Source: Buttiauxella noackiae ATCC 51607
GTDB lineage: Bacteria > Pseudomonadota > Gammaproteobacteria > Enterobacterales > Enterobacteriaceae
Length of the DNA stretch: 64,000 nucleotides
Direction of reading: 5' to 3'
Assembly (NCBI RefSeq): GCF_001654865.1
Contig: NZ_LXEO01000065.1
Location: 95,197 to 159,196, forward strand
The notes beneath the pieces were generated by a model. The model was given only the letters and a program-made list of their open reading frames with translations. It did not search any database and was not told the DNA's origin. Positions 49,994 through 57,814 of this stretch are shown here, in pieces (position 1 is the stretch's first letter; the number at the start of each line of letters is the position of its first letter). The position numbers and the translations under genes were made by a program.

Positions 49994-50539
49994 ATGACCG
50001 CGTATTGGGTTGCCCAGGGCGTCGGCGTTCTCGCCTTTGTGGTTGGCATTACCACGTTCATTAACCGCGATGAACGGCGCTTCAAGTTACAACTGGCGGC
50101 TTACAGCGCCATCATCGGTATTCATTTCTTCCTGATGGGTGCAAGTCCCGCGGGCATGAGTGCGGAGCTTAACGCGATCCGAACCGTAATTTCCCTGCGC
50201 ACTCGCAGTCTGTGGGTGATGGGGATTTTTATCGCGCTGACATTGGGCTTGGGTCTTGCGAAGTTTAATCACGCGATGGAATTACTGCCGATTGCCGGAA
50301 CTGTCGCCAGTACCTGGGCATTATTCCGCTGCAAAGGGCTGACCACGCGCTGTGTGATGTGGTGCTCTACCGCTTGCTGGGTAACGCATAACTTCTGGCT
50401 AGGGTCGATTGGCGGGACGTTAATCGAAGGGAGTTTTTTGGTTATGAACGGCCTGAACATCATTCGCTTCTGGCGCATGCAAAGGCGGGGAATTGACCCG
50501 TTTAAGGTCGAAAAAGAGGTGCAGCAACAAGAGGGATAA
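49994..50539 (+). CDS. ygjV: Inner-membrane protein YgjV
   Basis: A 181-residue protein with about five or six membrane segments, close to E. coli YgjV (183). NRDERRFK and NGLNIIRFWRMQRRGIDPFKVEK are conserved. Family PF10688 (Imp-YgjV). Function unknown. It follows the uxaA terminator and has AAGGA before the ATG. Confidence 0.93.
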   Translation: MTAYWVAQGVGVLAFVVGITTFINRDERRFKLQLAAYSAIIGIHFFLMGASPAGMSAELNAIRTVISLRTRSLWVMGIFIALTLGLGLAKFNHAMELLPIAGTVASTWALFRCKGLTTRCVMWCSTACWVTHNFWLGSIGGTLIEGSFLVMNGLNIIRFWRMQRRGIDPFKVEKEVQQQEG

Positions 50540-50572
50540 CTCCCCGCCACCAAGGGCAGGGAGCTTTGAGCA

Positions 50573-51817
50573 TTAACCGCGTAACGGATTATTGTCTGCC
50601 AGACGTGCATCCTCAGCCTGGCAAGCCGCTGCGGTAAACAGCACGTCGGTAGAAGAATTCAGCGCGGTTTCGCAAGAATCCTGCAACACGCCGATGATAA
50701 AGCCGACAGCAACCACCTGCATGGCAATCTCATTCGGAATACCGAACATGCCGCATGCCAGTGGAATAAGCAGTAAAGAACCACCCGCCACACCAGAAGC
50801 CCCGCAAGCACACAATGAAGCCACCACGCTCAATAGCAGCGCAGTTGGCAAGTCCACCGGCACGCCCAGAGTATTGACTGCCGCCAGCGTCAGTACGGTA
50901 ATAGTGATTGCCGCACCCGCCATGTTGATGGTAGCGCCTAACGGGATAGATACTGAGTAAGTGTCACGGTCCAGATTCAGCTTCTCGCACAGCGCCATGT
51001 TCACGGGAATGTTGGCCGCAGAGCTGCGGGTGAAGAAGGCAGTTACGCCACTCTCACGCAGGCAAGCGAAAACCAGTGGGTACGGGTTGCGACGAATTTT
51101 GATGAATACCAGCAGTGGGTTGATAACCAGCGCCACGCCGAACATACAGCCAACCAGTACCAGCAGCAGTTGCGCATAGCTCCAAAGCGTTTCGAAGCCC
51201 GTCGTTGCAAGTGTTGATGCTACCAGGCCGAAGATGCCGATTGGGGCGAAGCGAATCACCACACGAACGATGAAGGTCACCGCATCGGAAACGTCGTTAA
51301 TCAGGTTTTTAGTGCTTTCATTCCCGTGGCGCAGAGCAAAGCCCAGACCCACAGCCCACACCAGAATCCCGATGTAGTTCGCTTCCAGCAGTGCGTGAAT
51401 CGGGTTGGAAACCATACTCAACAACAGGCCGCGCAGCACTTCCACAATGCCTGATGGTGGCGTGATATCAGTCGCGCCAGTGACCAGATGTAGTGTGGAG
51501 GGGAACAGGAAACTGACCACTACAGCGGTTAACGCGGCGGTGAAAGTTCCCAGAAGATAGAGCACCAGAATCGGGCGAATACTGGTTTTCTGGCCGTGCT
51601 TATGGTTGGCGATTGACGCCATCACCAGCATCAGAACCAGCACCGGGGCGACGGCCTTCAGTGCGCCGACGAACAGTGTTCCGAGCAACCCAACAGCAAT
51701 AGCCGCAGGTTTTGAAATTGCCGCCAGTGCGATACCCAGCACCAGACCGACGAGAATCTGTTTTACCAGACTGCCTTGTGCCAGGCGTTTAAGAATACCC
51801 GGAGATTGCGTAGCCAT
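50573..51817 (-). CDS. sstT: Serine/threonine sodium symporter SstT
   Basis: A 414-residue DAACS-family transporter, exact E. coli length. It imports L-serine and L-threonine with Na+. The serine-rich re-entrant loop [13 protein letters not shown] and the [11 protein letters not shown] motif are diagnostic. Convergent with ygjV. Confidence 0.96.
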   Translation of the reverse strand: MATQSPGILKRLAQGSLVKQILVGLVLGIALAAISKPAAIAVGLLGTLFVGALKAVAPVLVLMLVMASIANHKHGQKTSIRPILVLYLLGTFTAALTAVVVSFLFPSTLHLVTGATDITPPSGIVEVLRGLLLSMVSNPIHALLEANYIGILVWAVGLGFALRHGNESTKNLINDVSDAVTFIVRVVIRFAPIGIFGLVASTLATTGFETLWSYAQLLLVLVGCMFGVALVINPLLVFIKIRRNPYPLVFACLRESGVTAFFTRSSAANIPVNMALCEKLNLDRDTYSVSIPLGATINMAGAAITITVLTLAAVNTLGVPVDLPTALLLSVVASLCACGASGVAGGSLLLIPLACGMFGIPNEIAMQVVAVGFIIGVLQDSCETALNSSTDVLFTAAACQAEDARLADNNPLRG

Positions 51818-52034
51818 GAATAACCTTCCTGTGTTGTATGTCGTCCCATCCTGTGTCGGTACTCTGAGGTACTTTTCTGACCGGATGTAAAGAAATGTGT
51901 TTGCCTGGTCGAGTATAAGGAAATGTCGCAGGGTAGTAAGTAGTAATCACTGATTATTTCGACGCAGGCCAGGTTTTATAACCAATAATTAACAAATCCG
52001 TGACATTAGCAACATTTCTCACGGCAGATGCTAT

Positions 52035-52062
52035 AAAAAGAAAAACCCCGCCATAGGCGGGG
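52035..52062 (-). terminator. alx terminator
   Basis: ACCCCGCC TATG GGCGGGGT-type stem with, on the minus strand, TTTTTCTTTTT following. It ends the alx transcript. Confidence 0.85.
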
Positions 52063-52081
52063 TCAACGATGCTTTATCGTA

Positions 52082-52112
52082 GGTCGGATAAACGGAGTGT
52101 CATCCGACGAGA
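52082..52112. repeat. REP-like palindrome after alx
   Basis: GTCGGATAAAC ... TGTCATCCGAC is a REP-type hairpin beginning three bases after alx, before the terminator. Confidence 0.65.
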
Positions 52113-52114
52113 TA

Positions 52115-53083
52115 TTACTTCGCGAGTTTCTTCTGGTCGTTACGGTAATTCACGATAGCGTTGATGATTAATGTTAACGCCAGAATACCGCCCACCACAC
52201 CAAGCGAAATCGCGATTGGAATGTGATAGAAATCGACAATCATCATCTTCACGCCGATGAACACCAGGATAATCGACAGGCCGTATTTCAGCATGGAGAA
52301 GCGCTCAGCCACGCCTGCCAGCAAGAAGTACATCGCACGCAAGCCGAGGATTGCGAACAGGTTAGATGTCAGCACGATGAACGGGTCAGTCGTTACCGCG
52401 AAGATTGCCGGAATACTGTCGACCGCGAAAATCACGTCGCTTAGTTCAACCAGAATCAGCACCAGCAGCAATGGCGTTGCGAACAAAATACCGTTCTTAC
52501 GAATAAAGAAGTGCTCACCTTCAATTTTATCCGTCATACGCAGGTGGCTGCGAATCCAACGCACCAGCGGTTTATCGCCAATGCCGCCTTCATCTTCTTT
52601 CGCCAGCGCCATTTTGATACCGGTGAACAGCAAGAACGCGCCGAACACATACAGCAGCCATTCGAACTGGGAAATCAGCCAGCTACCCGCGAAGATCATA
52701 ATGGTACGCAGCACAATCGCACCCAGCACGCCGTAGACCAGCACGCGGCGCTGCAATGCAGCAGGAACAGCAAAGTAGCTGAACAGCATCAGCCAGACGA
52801 AGACGTTATCCACCGCCAGCGCTTTTTCAATCAGATAACCGGTGAGGAAGGCGAGAGCTTGTGTGTCTGCCACTTCACGGCCAGATGTCCCGGTGAGATA
52901 CCACCAGAATGCTGCGTTAAACAGCAGCGAAAGCGAAACCCAGACCAGGGACCAGACGGCCGCCTGCTTCATGGACATGGTGTGCGAGCCTTTACGTCCC
53001 TGAAGAAGGAGGTCGATAGCCAGCATGATGACGACTACGACGGCAAAACCGCCCCACAGTAATGGAGTGCCGACACTATTCAT
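52115..53083 (-). CDS. alx: TerC family Mn2+ exporter Alx
   Basis: A 322-residue TerC-family membrane protein (E. coli 321), induced at alkaline pH and by manganese. [16 protein letters not shown] and [20 protein letters not shown] are the two TerC signature segments with conserved acidic residues. ATG 53083 (behind AGGA) begins the conserved [13 protein letters not shown]; an in-frame start 87 bases upstream lies inside the leader RNA. The 5' leader is the PRE/yybP-ykoY element. Confidence 0.95.
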   Translation of the reverse strand: MNSVGTPLLWGGFAVVVVIMLAIDLLLQGRKGSHTMSMKQAAVWSLVWVSLSLLFNAAFWWYLTGTSGREVADTQALAFLTGYLIEKALAVDNVFVWLMLFSYFAVPAALQRRVLVYGVLGAIVLRTIMIFAGSWLISQFEWLLYVFGAFLLFTGIKMALAKEDEGGIGDKPLVRWIRSHLRMTDKIEGEHFFIRKNGILFATPLLLVLILVELSDVIFAVDSIPAIFAVTTDPFIVLTSNLFAILGLRAMYFLLAGVAERFSMLKYGLSIILVFIGVKMMIVDFYHIPIAISLGVVGGILALTLIINAIVNYRNDQKKLAK

Positions 53084-53095
53084 AAAAATTATTCC

Positions 53096-53134
53096 TATAA
53101 AAACAAAAACGGCCAACGTCGGAAGACGCCAGCC
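53096..53134 (-). terminator. Intrinsic terminator in alx leader
   Basis: GGCTGGCGTC TTCC GACGTTGGCC (10-bp stem with G-U pairs) is followed on the minus strand by GTTTTTGTTTTT. Read-through or folding alternatives probably depend on the upstream aptamer. Confidence 0.75.
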
Positions 53135-53154
53135 GCTAATGCTTGCAACAGGGA

Positions 53155-53268
53155 TCTCGCCTTCCGGCAAGGTCTCACTTACAACGTTTTAAACGTTGCT
53201 CGGTAACCGGGTGCTTTCACACCGTAATGACGATTAACCGACAATGAAGTTACTCCCCTTTGCGGGTA
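53155..53268 (-). promoter_or_regulatory. yybP-ykoY Mn2+/pH-responsive riboswitch (PRE, SraF)
   Basis: On the minus strand AAAGGGGAGTAAC near the 5' end and GTGAGACCTTGCCGGAAGGC near the 3' end match the two conserved internal-loop strands of the yybP-ykoY aptamer. It precedes alx as in E. coli. It senses Mn2+ and responds to alkaline pH through transcriptional pausing. Confidence 0.88.
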
Positions 53269-53270
53269 AC

Positions 53271-53299
53271 AAAATATTACGAATGCTACAATCCGTCAA
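53271..53299 (-). promoter_or_regulatory. alx promoter
   Basis: TTGACG (53299-53294) and TATTTT (53276-53271) with 17-base spacing place the start at the 5' end of the aptamer. Confidence 0.7.
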
Positions 53300-53327
53300 C
53301 ATGCTGCTACCCCGATTTTACACACCT

Positions 53328-54326
53328 TTACGCCGGTAGCTGTACAGAGACATCATCCGCTGGGAATTTCACGCCGGTTTGTGCGCGGATCTCGGTACTC
53401 AATGCCGCAGTAGAACGTGATGTAACCAGACCTGGATGATTCACTTCGTTGTCATTGACCAGACGAGCAAAGACTTCGGCTTCATAAAGCATAGTATTAA
53501 TATGCTGTGGCAGTGTCAGATCCTGCGGTTTGCCGCCGCGTGGAATAAAGGTGATGCGCTGGCATTCAGAGATTTTCTCTATCACCAAAGAACCGGCTTC
53601 GCCCTGAATCTCGCTTGGGATAGTTGAGTCGCTCACTTTTGAGTGCAGTAGATTCACGTCAAAATCGCCGTAATTCATCTGCACCGAACCGTGTGCATCG
53701 ACACCACTTTCCAGCAAGCTGGCGGTTGCTTGAACCGAATACGGTTCGCCCCACAGCGCAACCGCCGAGGCCAGCGTATAAAAACCGATATCCATAATCG
53801 AGCCGTTGGAGAACGCCGGATTAAAGGTGTTAGGGTTCTCGCCATCGAGATAGCGCTGATAGCGCGAAGAGTACTGACAATAGTTGAGCAGCACTTTGCG
53901 AATCTTGCCCACTTTCGGCAGCGCTTGTTGCAGCGCGATAAAGTTTGGCAGGCTGGCGGTTTTAAACGCTTCGAACAACACCACCTGGTTTTCACGCGCG
54001 CAGGCAATCGCCGCTTCCACTTCACGCAAATTAGACGCCAGCGGCTTCTCGCAAATCACATGCTTTTTATGGCTGAGAAACAACAACGTTTGCGGGGAGT
54101 GCAGAGAATTCGGGCTGGCGATGTAAACCGCATCAATGGCGTCGCTCTTCGCCATAGCATCCAGGTCGGTAAAAAGATGTTCCACCGGATAGTCACTGGC
54201 AAAACTTTGTGCCTGTTCCAGCGAGCGGGAGTAGACCGCGGTGAGTTTATATTTGCCACTTTCGTGGGCAGCATCGACGAACTGACGGGTGATCCAGTTA
54301 GTTCCAATAACAGCGAGGCGTATCAT
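53328..54326 (-). CDS. ygjR: Gfo/Idh/MocA family oxidoreductase YgjR
   Basis: A 332-residue NAD(P)-dependent oxidoreductase. Rossmann start RLAVIGTNWITRQFVDAA; HVICEKPLASNLREV holds the EKP catalytic lysine motif. The substrate is unknown. It is next to alx as in E. coli, marking the end of the conserved backbone before the accessory region. Confidence 0.92.
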   Translation of the reverse strand: MIRLAVIGTNWITRQFVDAAHESGKYKLTAVYSRSLEQAQSFASDYPVEHLFTDLDAMAKSDAIDAVYIASPNSLHSPQTLLFLSHKKHVICEKPLASNLREVEAAIACARENQVVLFEAFKTASLPNFIALQQALPKVGKIRKVLLNYCQYSSRYQRYLDGENPNTFNPAFSNGSIMDIGFYTLASAVALWGEPYSVQATASLLESGVDAHGSVQMNYGDFDVNLLHSKVSDSTIPSEIQGEAGSLVIEKISECQRITFIPRGGKPQDLTLPQHINTMLYEAEVFARLVNDNEVNHPGLVTSRSTAALSTEIRAQTGVKFPADDVSVQLPA

Positions 54327-54398
54327 AAACGGGTGCTATCTCCGAAGGGGATTATCTTTGAAAGACTATCATGATGTGTGGGGAAAACCAGTGTTGGG

Positions 54399-54977
54399 CT
54401 AGCGTTTTCTGAGAAGTGCATTTAGCCATATCTCGTCACGCTCGGGACGCTTGTCTTGCGTCGTCCACAGCGATTCAATTTCCACTTCTGGCGTGGTTTC
54501 CAGTAAAGCCAGGAAACTTGCTTCGTTCATATCCGTAAATTTACGCCCATCCTTTTCACGCTCGCCGTCGCCATACTTAAATGACACGTACCAGATGCCA
54601 TCAGGTTTGAGGGCGGTTGTCAGGTTCTGCATTACCGTTGGTAATTCCTGCGCGGGAACGTGAAGAAGGGAAGCACAGCACCAGATGCCGTCATATTTTT
54701 CTTTTGCATCCACATCTGCGAATGTCATCTGCTGAACAGATAAACCAGAGTGCTGGATTGCTAACGCCACCATTTCTGATGAGGCATCGAACGCTTCAAC
54801 TTGATAACCCATTTCATGGAACGCTTTAGCGTCACGACCTGAACCGCATCCAGCGTCTAATATCTTTGCACCTTGCGGTAAATGAAAGGTAAAAGTTTCA
54901 TACAGCGCGCTCATATCGACATTTACCGTGCCATCGAAAAAGTTCTGCGCGTTGTTTTGGTAATAATTAAGCGTCAT
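54399..54977 (-). CDS. Class I SAM-dependent methyltransferase paired with HNH protein
   Basis: A 192-residue Rossmann-fold methyltransferase. Motif I is ILDAGCGSGRDAKAF (about 39-53) and the acidic motif II is VEAFDASSEM. It resembles TehB/UbiE-like small-molecule methyltransferases; no DNA-methyltransferase (N/D)PP(Y/F) motif is present. Its ATG overlaps the HNH stop (TGATG), so the two are translated together. This gene is absent from the corresponding E. coli K-12 location as I recall it. Confidence 0.75.
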   Translation of the reverse strand: MTLNYYQNNAQNFFDGTVNVDMSALYETFTFHLPQGAKILDAGCGSGRDAKAFHEMGYQVEAFDASSEMVALAIQHSGLSVQQMTFADVDAKEKYDGIWCCASLLHVPAQELPTVMQNLTTALKPDGIWYVSFKYGDGEREKDGRKFTDMNEASFLALLETTPEVEIESLWTTQDKRPERDEIWLNALLRKR

Positions 54978-55993
54978 CAGAATGTTGCCTCACCTTCGGC
55001 TTTCGGTTCCCAGGTATGGAAAAGCCTGTTGTTTTTCGCAGCTTGCCAGTTCTTTTCAAGGAAGTGTTTGCGTTGAGTTGTCTGGTTACCCGTCTGATTC
55101 ACAATGGTTTCATGTAGTGGCAGTTTGCTTTGAATAAAGTACTCGTTGCGGACATGAAGCCGCTGCAATAGTTTGCGGCTTGGCAGATGCGAGGATTTAC
55201 CCTCAACGCCACGGTTGCAGCATTTACACGCCAGCACCAAATTCCACACGCCATTGATATTGTTTACCTCTTCACGCGCAGACCACGGAATAAAGTGATC
55301 AACGTCAGCCAGTTCGGCGTCACCGGGTATCAGACTGATGGGTTTAAAACAGTAAAAACAACGGCCCTTCTGGTAACCATTCAGACTATCCCGACAACTG
55401 GTGATATCGACTCGGCGTTCATTAACGCGGCTAAACAGCAGCTTATTATGTTCATCGAACTCAACCGCAACAAGATTCCGGGAAACGCCCATCGCCCAGG
55501 CCTGCTCGACCAGATTCCAGCGCGCTTTGGTCTCAAAGGCCAGATTCTGATATTGCTGCCGTTCGCTCAACTGGTAAAAGTTATCGGTAAGCCGAATCCC
55601 CTTATGCGTTTTTCGTTCATCAAGGAAAAAGCGCTTCTCTATCTCGCCTTGGTTAACATTATGGAAGGCATCAATCACATTGTTGAACCCGAGACGCACC
55701 GTGGTTTCTGTCAATTTATCCTGCGATATCTCACCATTGTTAAACTGCACGCAGGCTTTCAGATACTGACTACCCCGGGACGTGATTTGCTTTGGGGCAT
55801 GTAAAAGATGCTCGCAAAGATGCCGACTAAACGGAACGGCCAGATCTTCAAGTGTGACCAGATCACTACCTGATTTGTCCACTTCATACAAAGCATGTGC
55901 GAGAGCAAATTTGTAAGATGCGACGTTTCTTCCAAAAAGGATCACGCCGCGCCAATAATTCTCAAGCGTGGGGTCAGCCTGATAAAAATCCAT
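54977..55993 (-). CDS. HNH endonuclease domain protein
   Basis: A 338-residue protein. The C-terminal HNH nuclease region (about 212-262) has CFYCFKP (Cys212, Cys215), ADVDHFIPW (Asp232-His233), VWNLVLACKCCN (Asn251, Cys256, Cys259, Asn260). The CxxC pairs should bind structural zinc. The N-terminal 200 residues are helical and unrecognised; they may provide target recognition. It is the first gene of a two-gene unit with the methyltransferase, adjacent to tRNA-Leu. Function could be defence or mobile-element-related. Confidence 0.72.
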   Translation of the reverse strand: MDFYQADPTLENYWRGVILFGRNVASYKFALAHALYEVDKSGSDLVTLEDLAVPFSRHLCEHLLHAPKQITSRGSQYLKACVQFNNGEISQDKLTETTVRLGFNNVIDAFHNVNQGEIEKRFFLDERKTHKGIRLTDNFYQLSERQQYQNLAFETKARWNLVEQAWAMGVSRNLVAVEFDEHNKLLFSRVNERRVDITSCRDSLNGYQKGRCFYCFKPISLIPGDAELADVDHFIPWSAREEVNNINGVWNLVLACKCCNRGVEGKSSHLPSRKLLQRLHVRNEYFIQSKLPLHETIVNQTGNQTTQRKHFLEKNWQAAKNNRLFHTWEPKAEGEATF

Positions 55994-56265
55994 TCACGTT
56001 TCCCGGTTACGGTTTGGTCATGCAGAAGAGAGCTGGGTTAATGAAACCTGTAACGTGATCACATAACAAATGAAAGGTGATGTAAACCGAGGAAGGATAG
56101 ATTTAGTGAATCTGTGAAGCGGATACGGCGGGGAAACGGCAGAGAAGGGTAATAAACTGAGGATGCGTTTGTTTTTTCAGCACTTAGAACGTAAAAGGTA
56201 GAATGGGGCTTGCAAGGCAGTCTGTGACAGGTATAATCCCCAACGTTTTCCGCATACCTCTTCGT
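55994..56265. other. Intergenic HNH gene-tRNA-Leu
   Basis: A 272-base gap holding the promoters of the HNH unit (leftwards) and of tRNA-Leu (rightwards). No gene is seen. Confidence 0.55.
56210..56237 (+). promoter_or_regulatory. tRNA-Leu promoter
   Basis: TTGCAA (56210-56215) and TATAAT (56232-56237), spacer 16 bases, followed by a C-rich discriminator as usual for stable RNA genes. Confidence 0.7.
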
Positions 56266-56350
56266 GCCGAAGTGGCGAAATCGGTAGACGCAGTTGATTC
56301 AAAATCAACCGTTGAAAGACGTGCCGGTTCGAGTCCGGCCTTCGGCACCA
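56266..56350 (+). tRNA. leuX: tRNA-Leu(CAA)
   Basis: An 85-nt class II tRNA with encoded CCA. Acceptor GCCGAAG pairs with CTTCGGC; the anticodon arm GTTGA-TTCAAAA-TCAAC gives CAA; GTTCGAGTC is the T loop. It closely matches E. coli leuX, the known attachment site of P4 and several genomic islands. The P4-like integrase begins 163 bases downstream. Confidence 0.95.
56328..56350 (+). other. Probable attL core (3' end of tRNA-Leu)
   Basis: P4-family integrases recombine within the 3' end of leuX, and the integrase gene follows directly, so the tRNA 3' segment is the likely junction. No second copy (attR) was noticed in the window, so exact limits are unknown. Confidence 0.5.
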
Positions 56351-56367
56351 TTTGAATGTTCGAGAAC

Positions 56368-56385
56368 GTCCGTAACAGTCCGTAA
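56368..56385 (+). repeat. Tandem GTCCGTAA repeats, possible Int arm sites
   Basis: GTCCGTAA occurs at 56368 and 56378, one helical turn apart. Related GTCCGAG, ATCCGTTG and ATCCGGAC follow at 56429-56459. They may be arm-type sites for integrase or excisionase. Confidence 0.35.
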
Positions 56386-56391
56386 GTTACT

Positions 56392-56419
56392 AAAAAAAAG
56401 CCGAAAGGCTTTTTTTTTG
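56392..56419 (+). terminator. Terminator after tRNA-Leu
   Basis: AAAAAAAAGCC GAAA GGCTTTTTTTTT forms an intrinsic terminator 42 bases after the tRNA, insulating int from it. Confidence 0.85.
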
Positions 56420-56513
56420 GTCCCAATTCGTCCGAGCACATCCGTTGCAATCCGGACATTGGTGGGGGCATAATTGGGGGCATCTTCACTTCGATTGAAA
56501 ATGTGCCCCCAAA

Positions 56514-57767
56514 ATGAAGCTCAACGCCCGCCAAGTCGAAACAGCCAAACCAAAAGAGAAATCCTACAAAATGGCCGATGGTGGCGGTTTGTATCTTGAG
56601 GTTACGAGCAAAGGATCTAAATACTGGCGCATGAAGTATCGGCGACCAGTGGATAAGAAAGAAGACAGATTAGCGTTCGGTGTCTGGCCGACTGTCACTC
56701 TTGCCGAGGCAAGAGCAAAACGTGATGAAGCTAAAAAGTTACTCGTTCAGGGAATAGATCCAAAAGCCGAGCAGAAAGAAGCCCAAGCTGAAACCTCCGG
56801 TGCCTATTCCTTTGAAACCATTGCACGCGAATGGCATGCAAGTAATAAGCGGTGGGGCGAATATCATAGTTCGCGTGTGCTTCGCTATCTGGAACTTTAT
56901 CTCTTCCCTCAAATTGGCTCCGCTGATATTCGTAAGCTCAAAACCAGTAACCTTCTAGCGCCGATCAAAATTGTGGACGCTAGTGGAAAACACGATGTAG
57001 CGCAGCGGCTGCAACAACGTGTTACGGCCATCATGCGTTATGCCGTTCAGAACGATTACATTGATTCTAATCCTGCCAGCGATATGGCTGGAGCATTAAC
57101 TTCAGCCAAAGCTCGTCATTATCCCGCCTTACATTCAAGTCGATTCCCTGAGTTCCTTGCCCGTCTTGCTGCCTATCGTGGCCGCAAAATGACGCGTATT
57201 GCAGTCGAGTTATCTCTACTTACCTTTGTTCGCTCCAGTGAGATGCGATTTGCTCGATGGGATGAGTTTGATTTTGATAACGCTTGCTGGCGGATACCGG
57301 CGCAGCGTGAAGAAATTAAAGGTGTGCGTTACTCCTATCGTGGGATGAAGATGAAAGAGGAACATATCGTCCCGTTAAGCACTCAGGCTTTAACTTTGTT
57401 GGATGAGTTGAAGCAGCTCAGTGGGGATAATCCGAGGCTGTTTCCCGGTGACCACGATCCAAACAAAGTTATGAGTGAAAACACGGTTAATAATGCGCTA
57501 AGGACTATGGGCTATGACACTCAAACGGAAGTGTGTGGGCATGGTTTCAGAACAATGGCGCGTGGTGCTTTGGGTGAGTCAGGTTTGTGGAGTGATGACG
57601 CGATAGAACGCCAGTTGAGCCACTCAGAACGAAATAATGTGCGTGCAGCTTATATCCATACTTCTGAGCATTTGGATGAGCGTAAATTGATGGTGCAGTG
57701 GTGGGCTGACTATTTGGATGCAAATAGAATAAGCGGAGTGGCGCCATATGATTTCGCGAAGAAATAA
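56514..57767 (+). CDS. int: P4-type tyrosine integrase
   Basis: A 417-residue site-specific recombinase very similar to phage P4 integrase. The N-terminal DUF4102-type arm-binding domain (MADGGGLYLEV) precedes the catalytic domain. Catalytic residues are visible: Arg in FVRSSEMRFARW, His and Arg in CGHGFRTMARG, and Tyr in NVRAAYIHTSEHL. It should insert the element at leuX. It lies next to attL and ends at a strong terminator. Confidence 0.95.
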   Translation: MKLNARQVETAKPKEKSYKMADGGGLYLEVTSKGSKYWRMKYRRPVDKKEDRLAFGVWPTVTLAEARAKRDEAKKLLVQGIDPKAEQKEAQAETSGAYSFETIAREWHASNKRWGEYHSSRVLRYLELYLFPQIGSADIRKLKTSNLLAPIKIVDASGKHDVAQRLQQRVTAIMRYAVQNDYIDSNPASDMAGALTSAKARHYPALHSSRFPEFLARLAAYRGRKMTRIAVELSLLTFVRSSEMRFARWDEFDFDNACWRIPAQREEIKGVRYSYRGMKMKEEHIVPLSTQALTLLDELKQLSGDNPRLFPGDHDPNKVMSENTVNNALRTMGYDTQTEVCGHGFRTMARGALGESGLWSDDAIERQLSHSERNNVRAAYIHTSEHLDERKLMVQWWADYLDANRISGVAPYDFAKK

Positions 57768-57777
57768 CTCAATATTG

Positions 57778-57814
57778 AACAGGCCATTAATGAATAATGG
57801 CCTGTTATGTTTTT
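57778..57814 (+). terminator. Terminator after int
   Basis: An 11-bp perfect stem (AACAGGCCATT / AATGGCCTGTT) with a 7-base loop is followed by ATGTTTTT. It separates int from the convergent cargo gene. Confidence 0.88.

Larger units (their letters stand above)
51818..52114. other. Intergenic sstT-alx
   Basis: A 297-base gap with the sstT promoter region, a terminator (52035-52062) and a REP-like hairpin (52082-52112). No ORF of interest. Confidence 0.6.

Noticed and set aside
55187..55804. 205-codon plus-strand ORF over the HNH gene
   Set aside because: Shadow of the HNH protein, whose zinc and HNH motifs are on the minus strand.
54399..55993. Classical type II restriction-modification system
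   Set aside because: The methyltransferase has no DNA-methylase catalytic motif, so a nuclease/methylase pair of that type is not supported.
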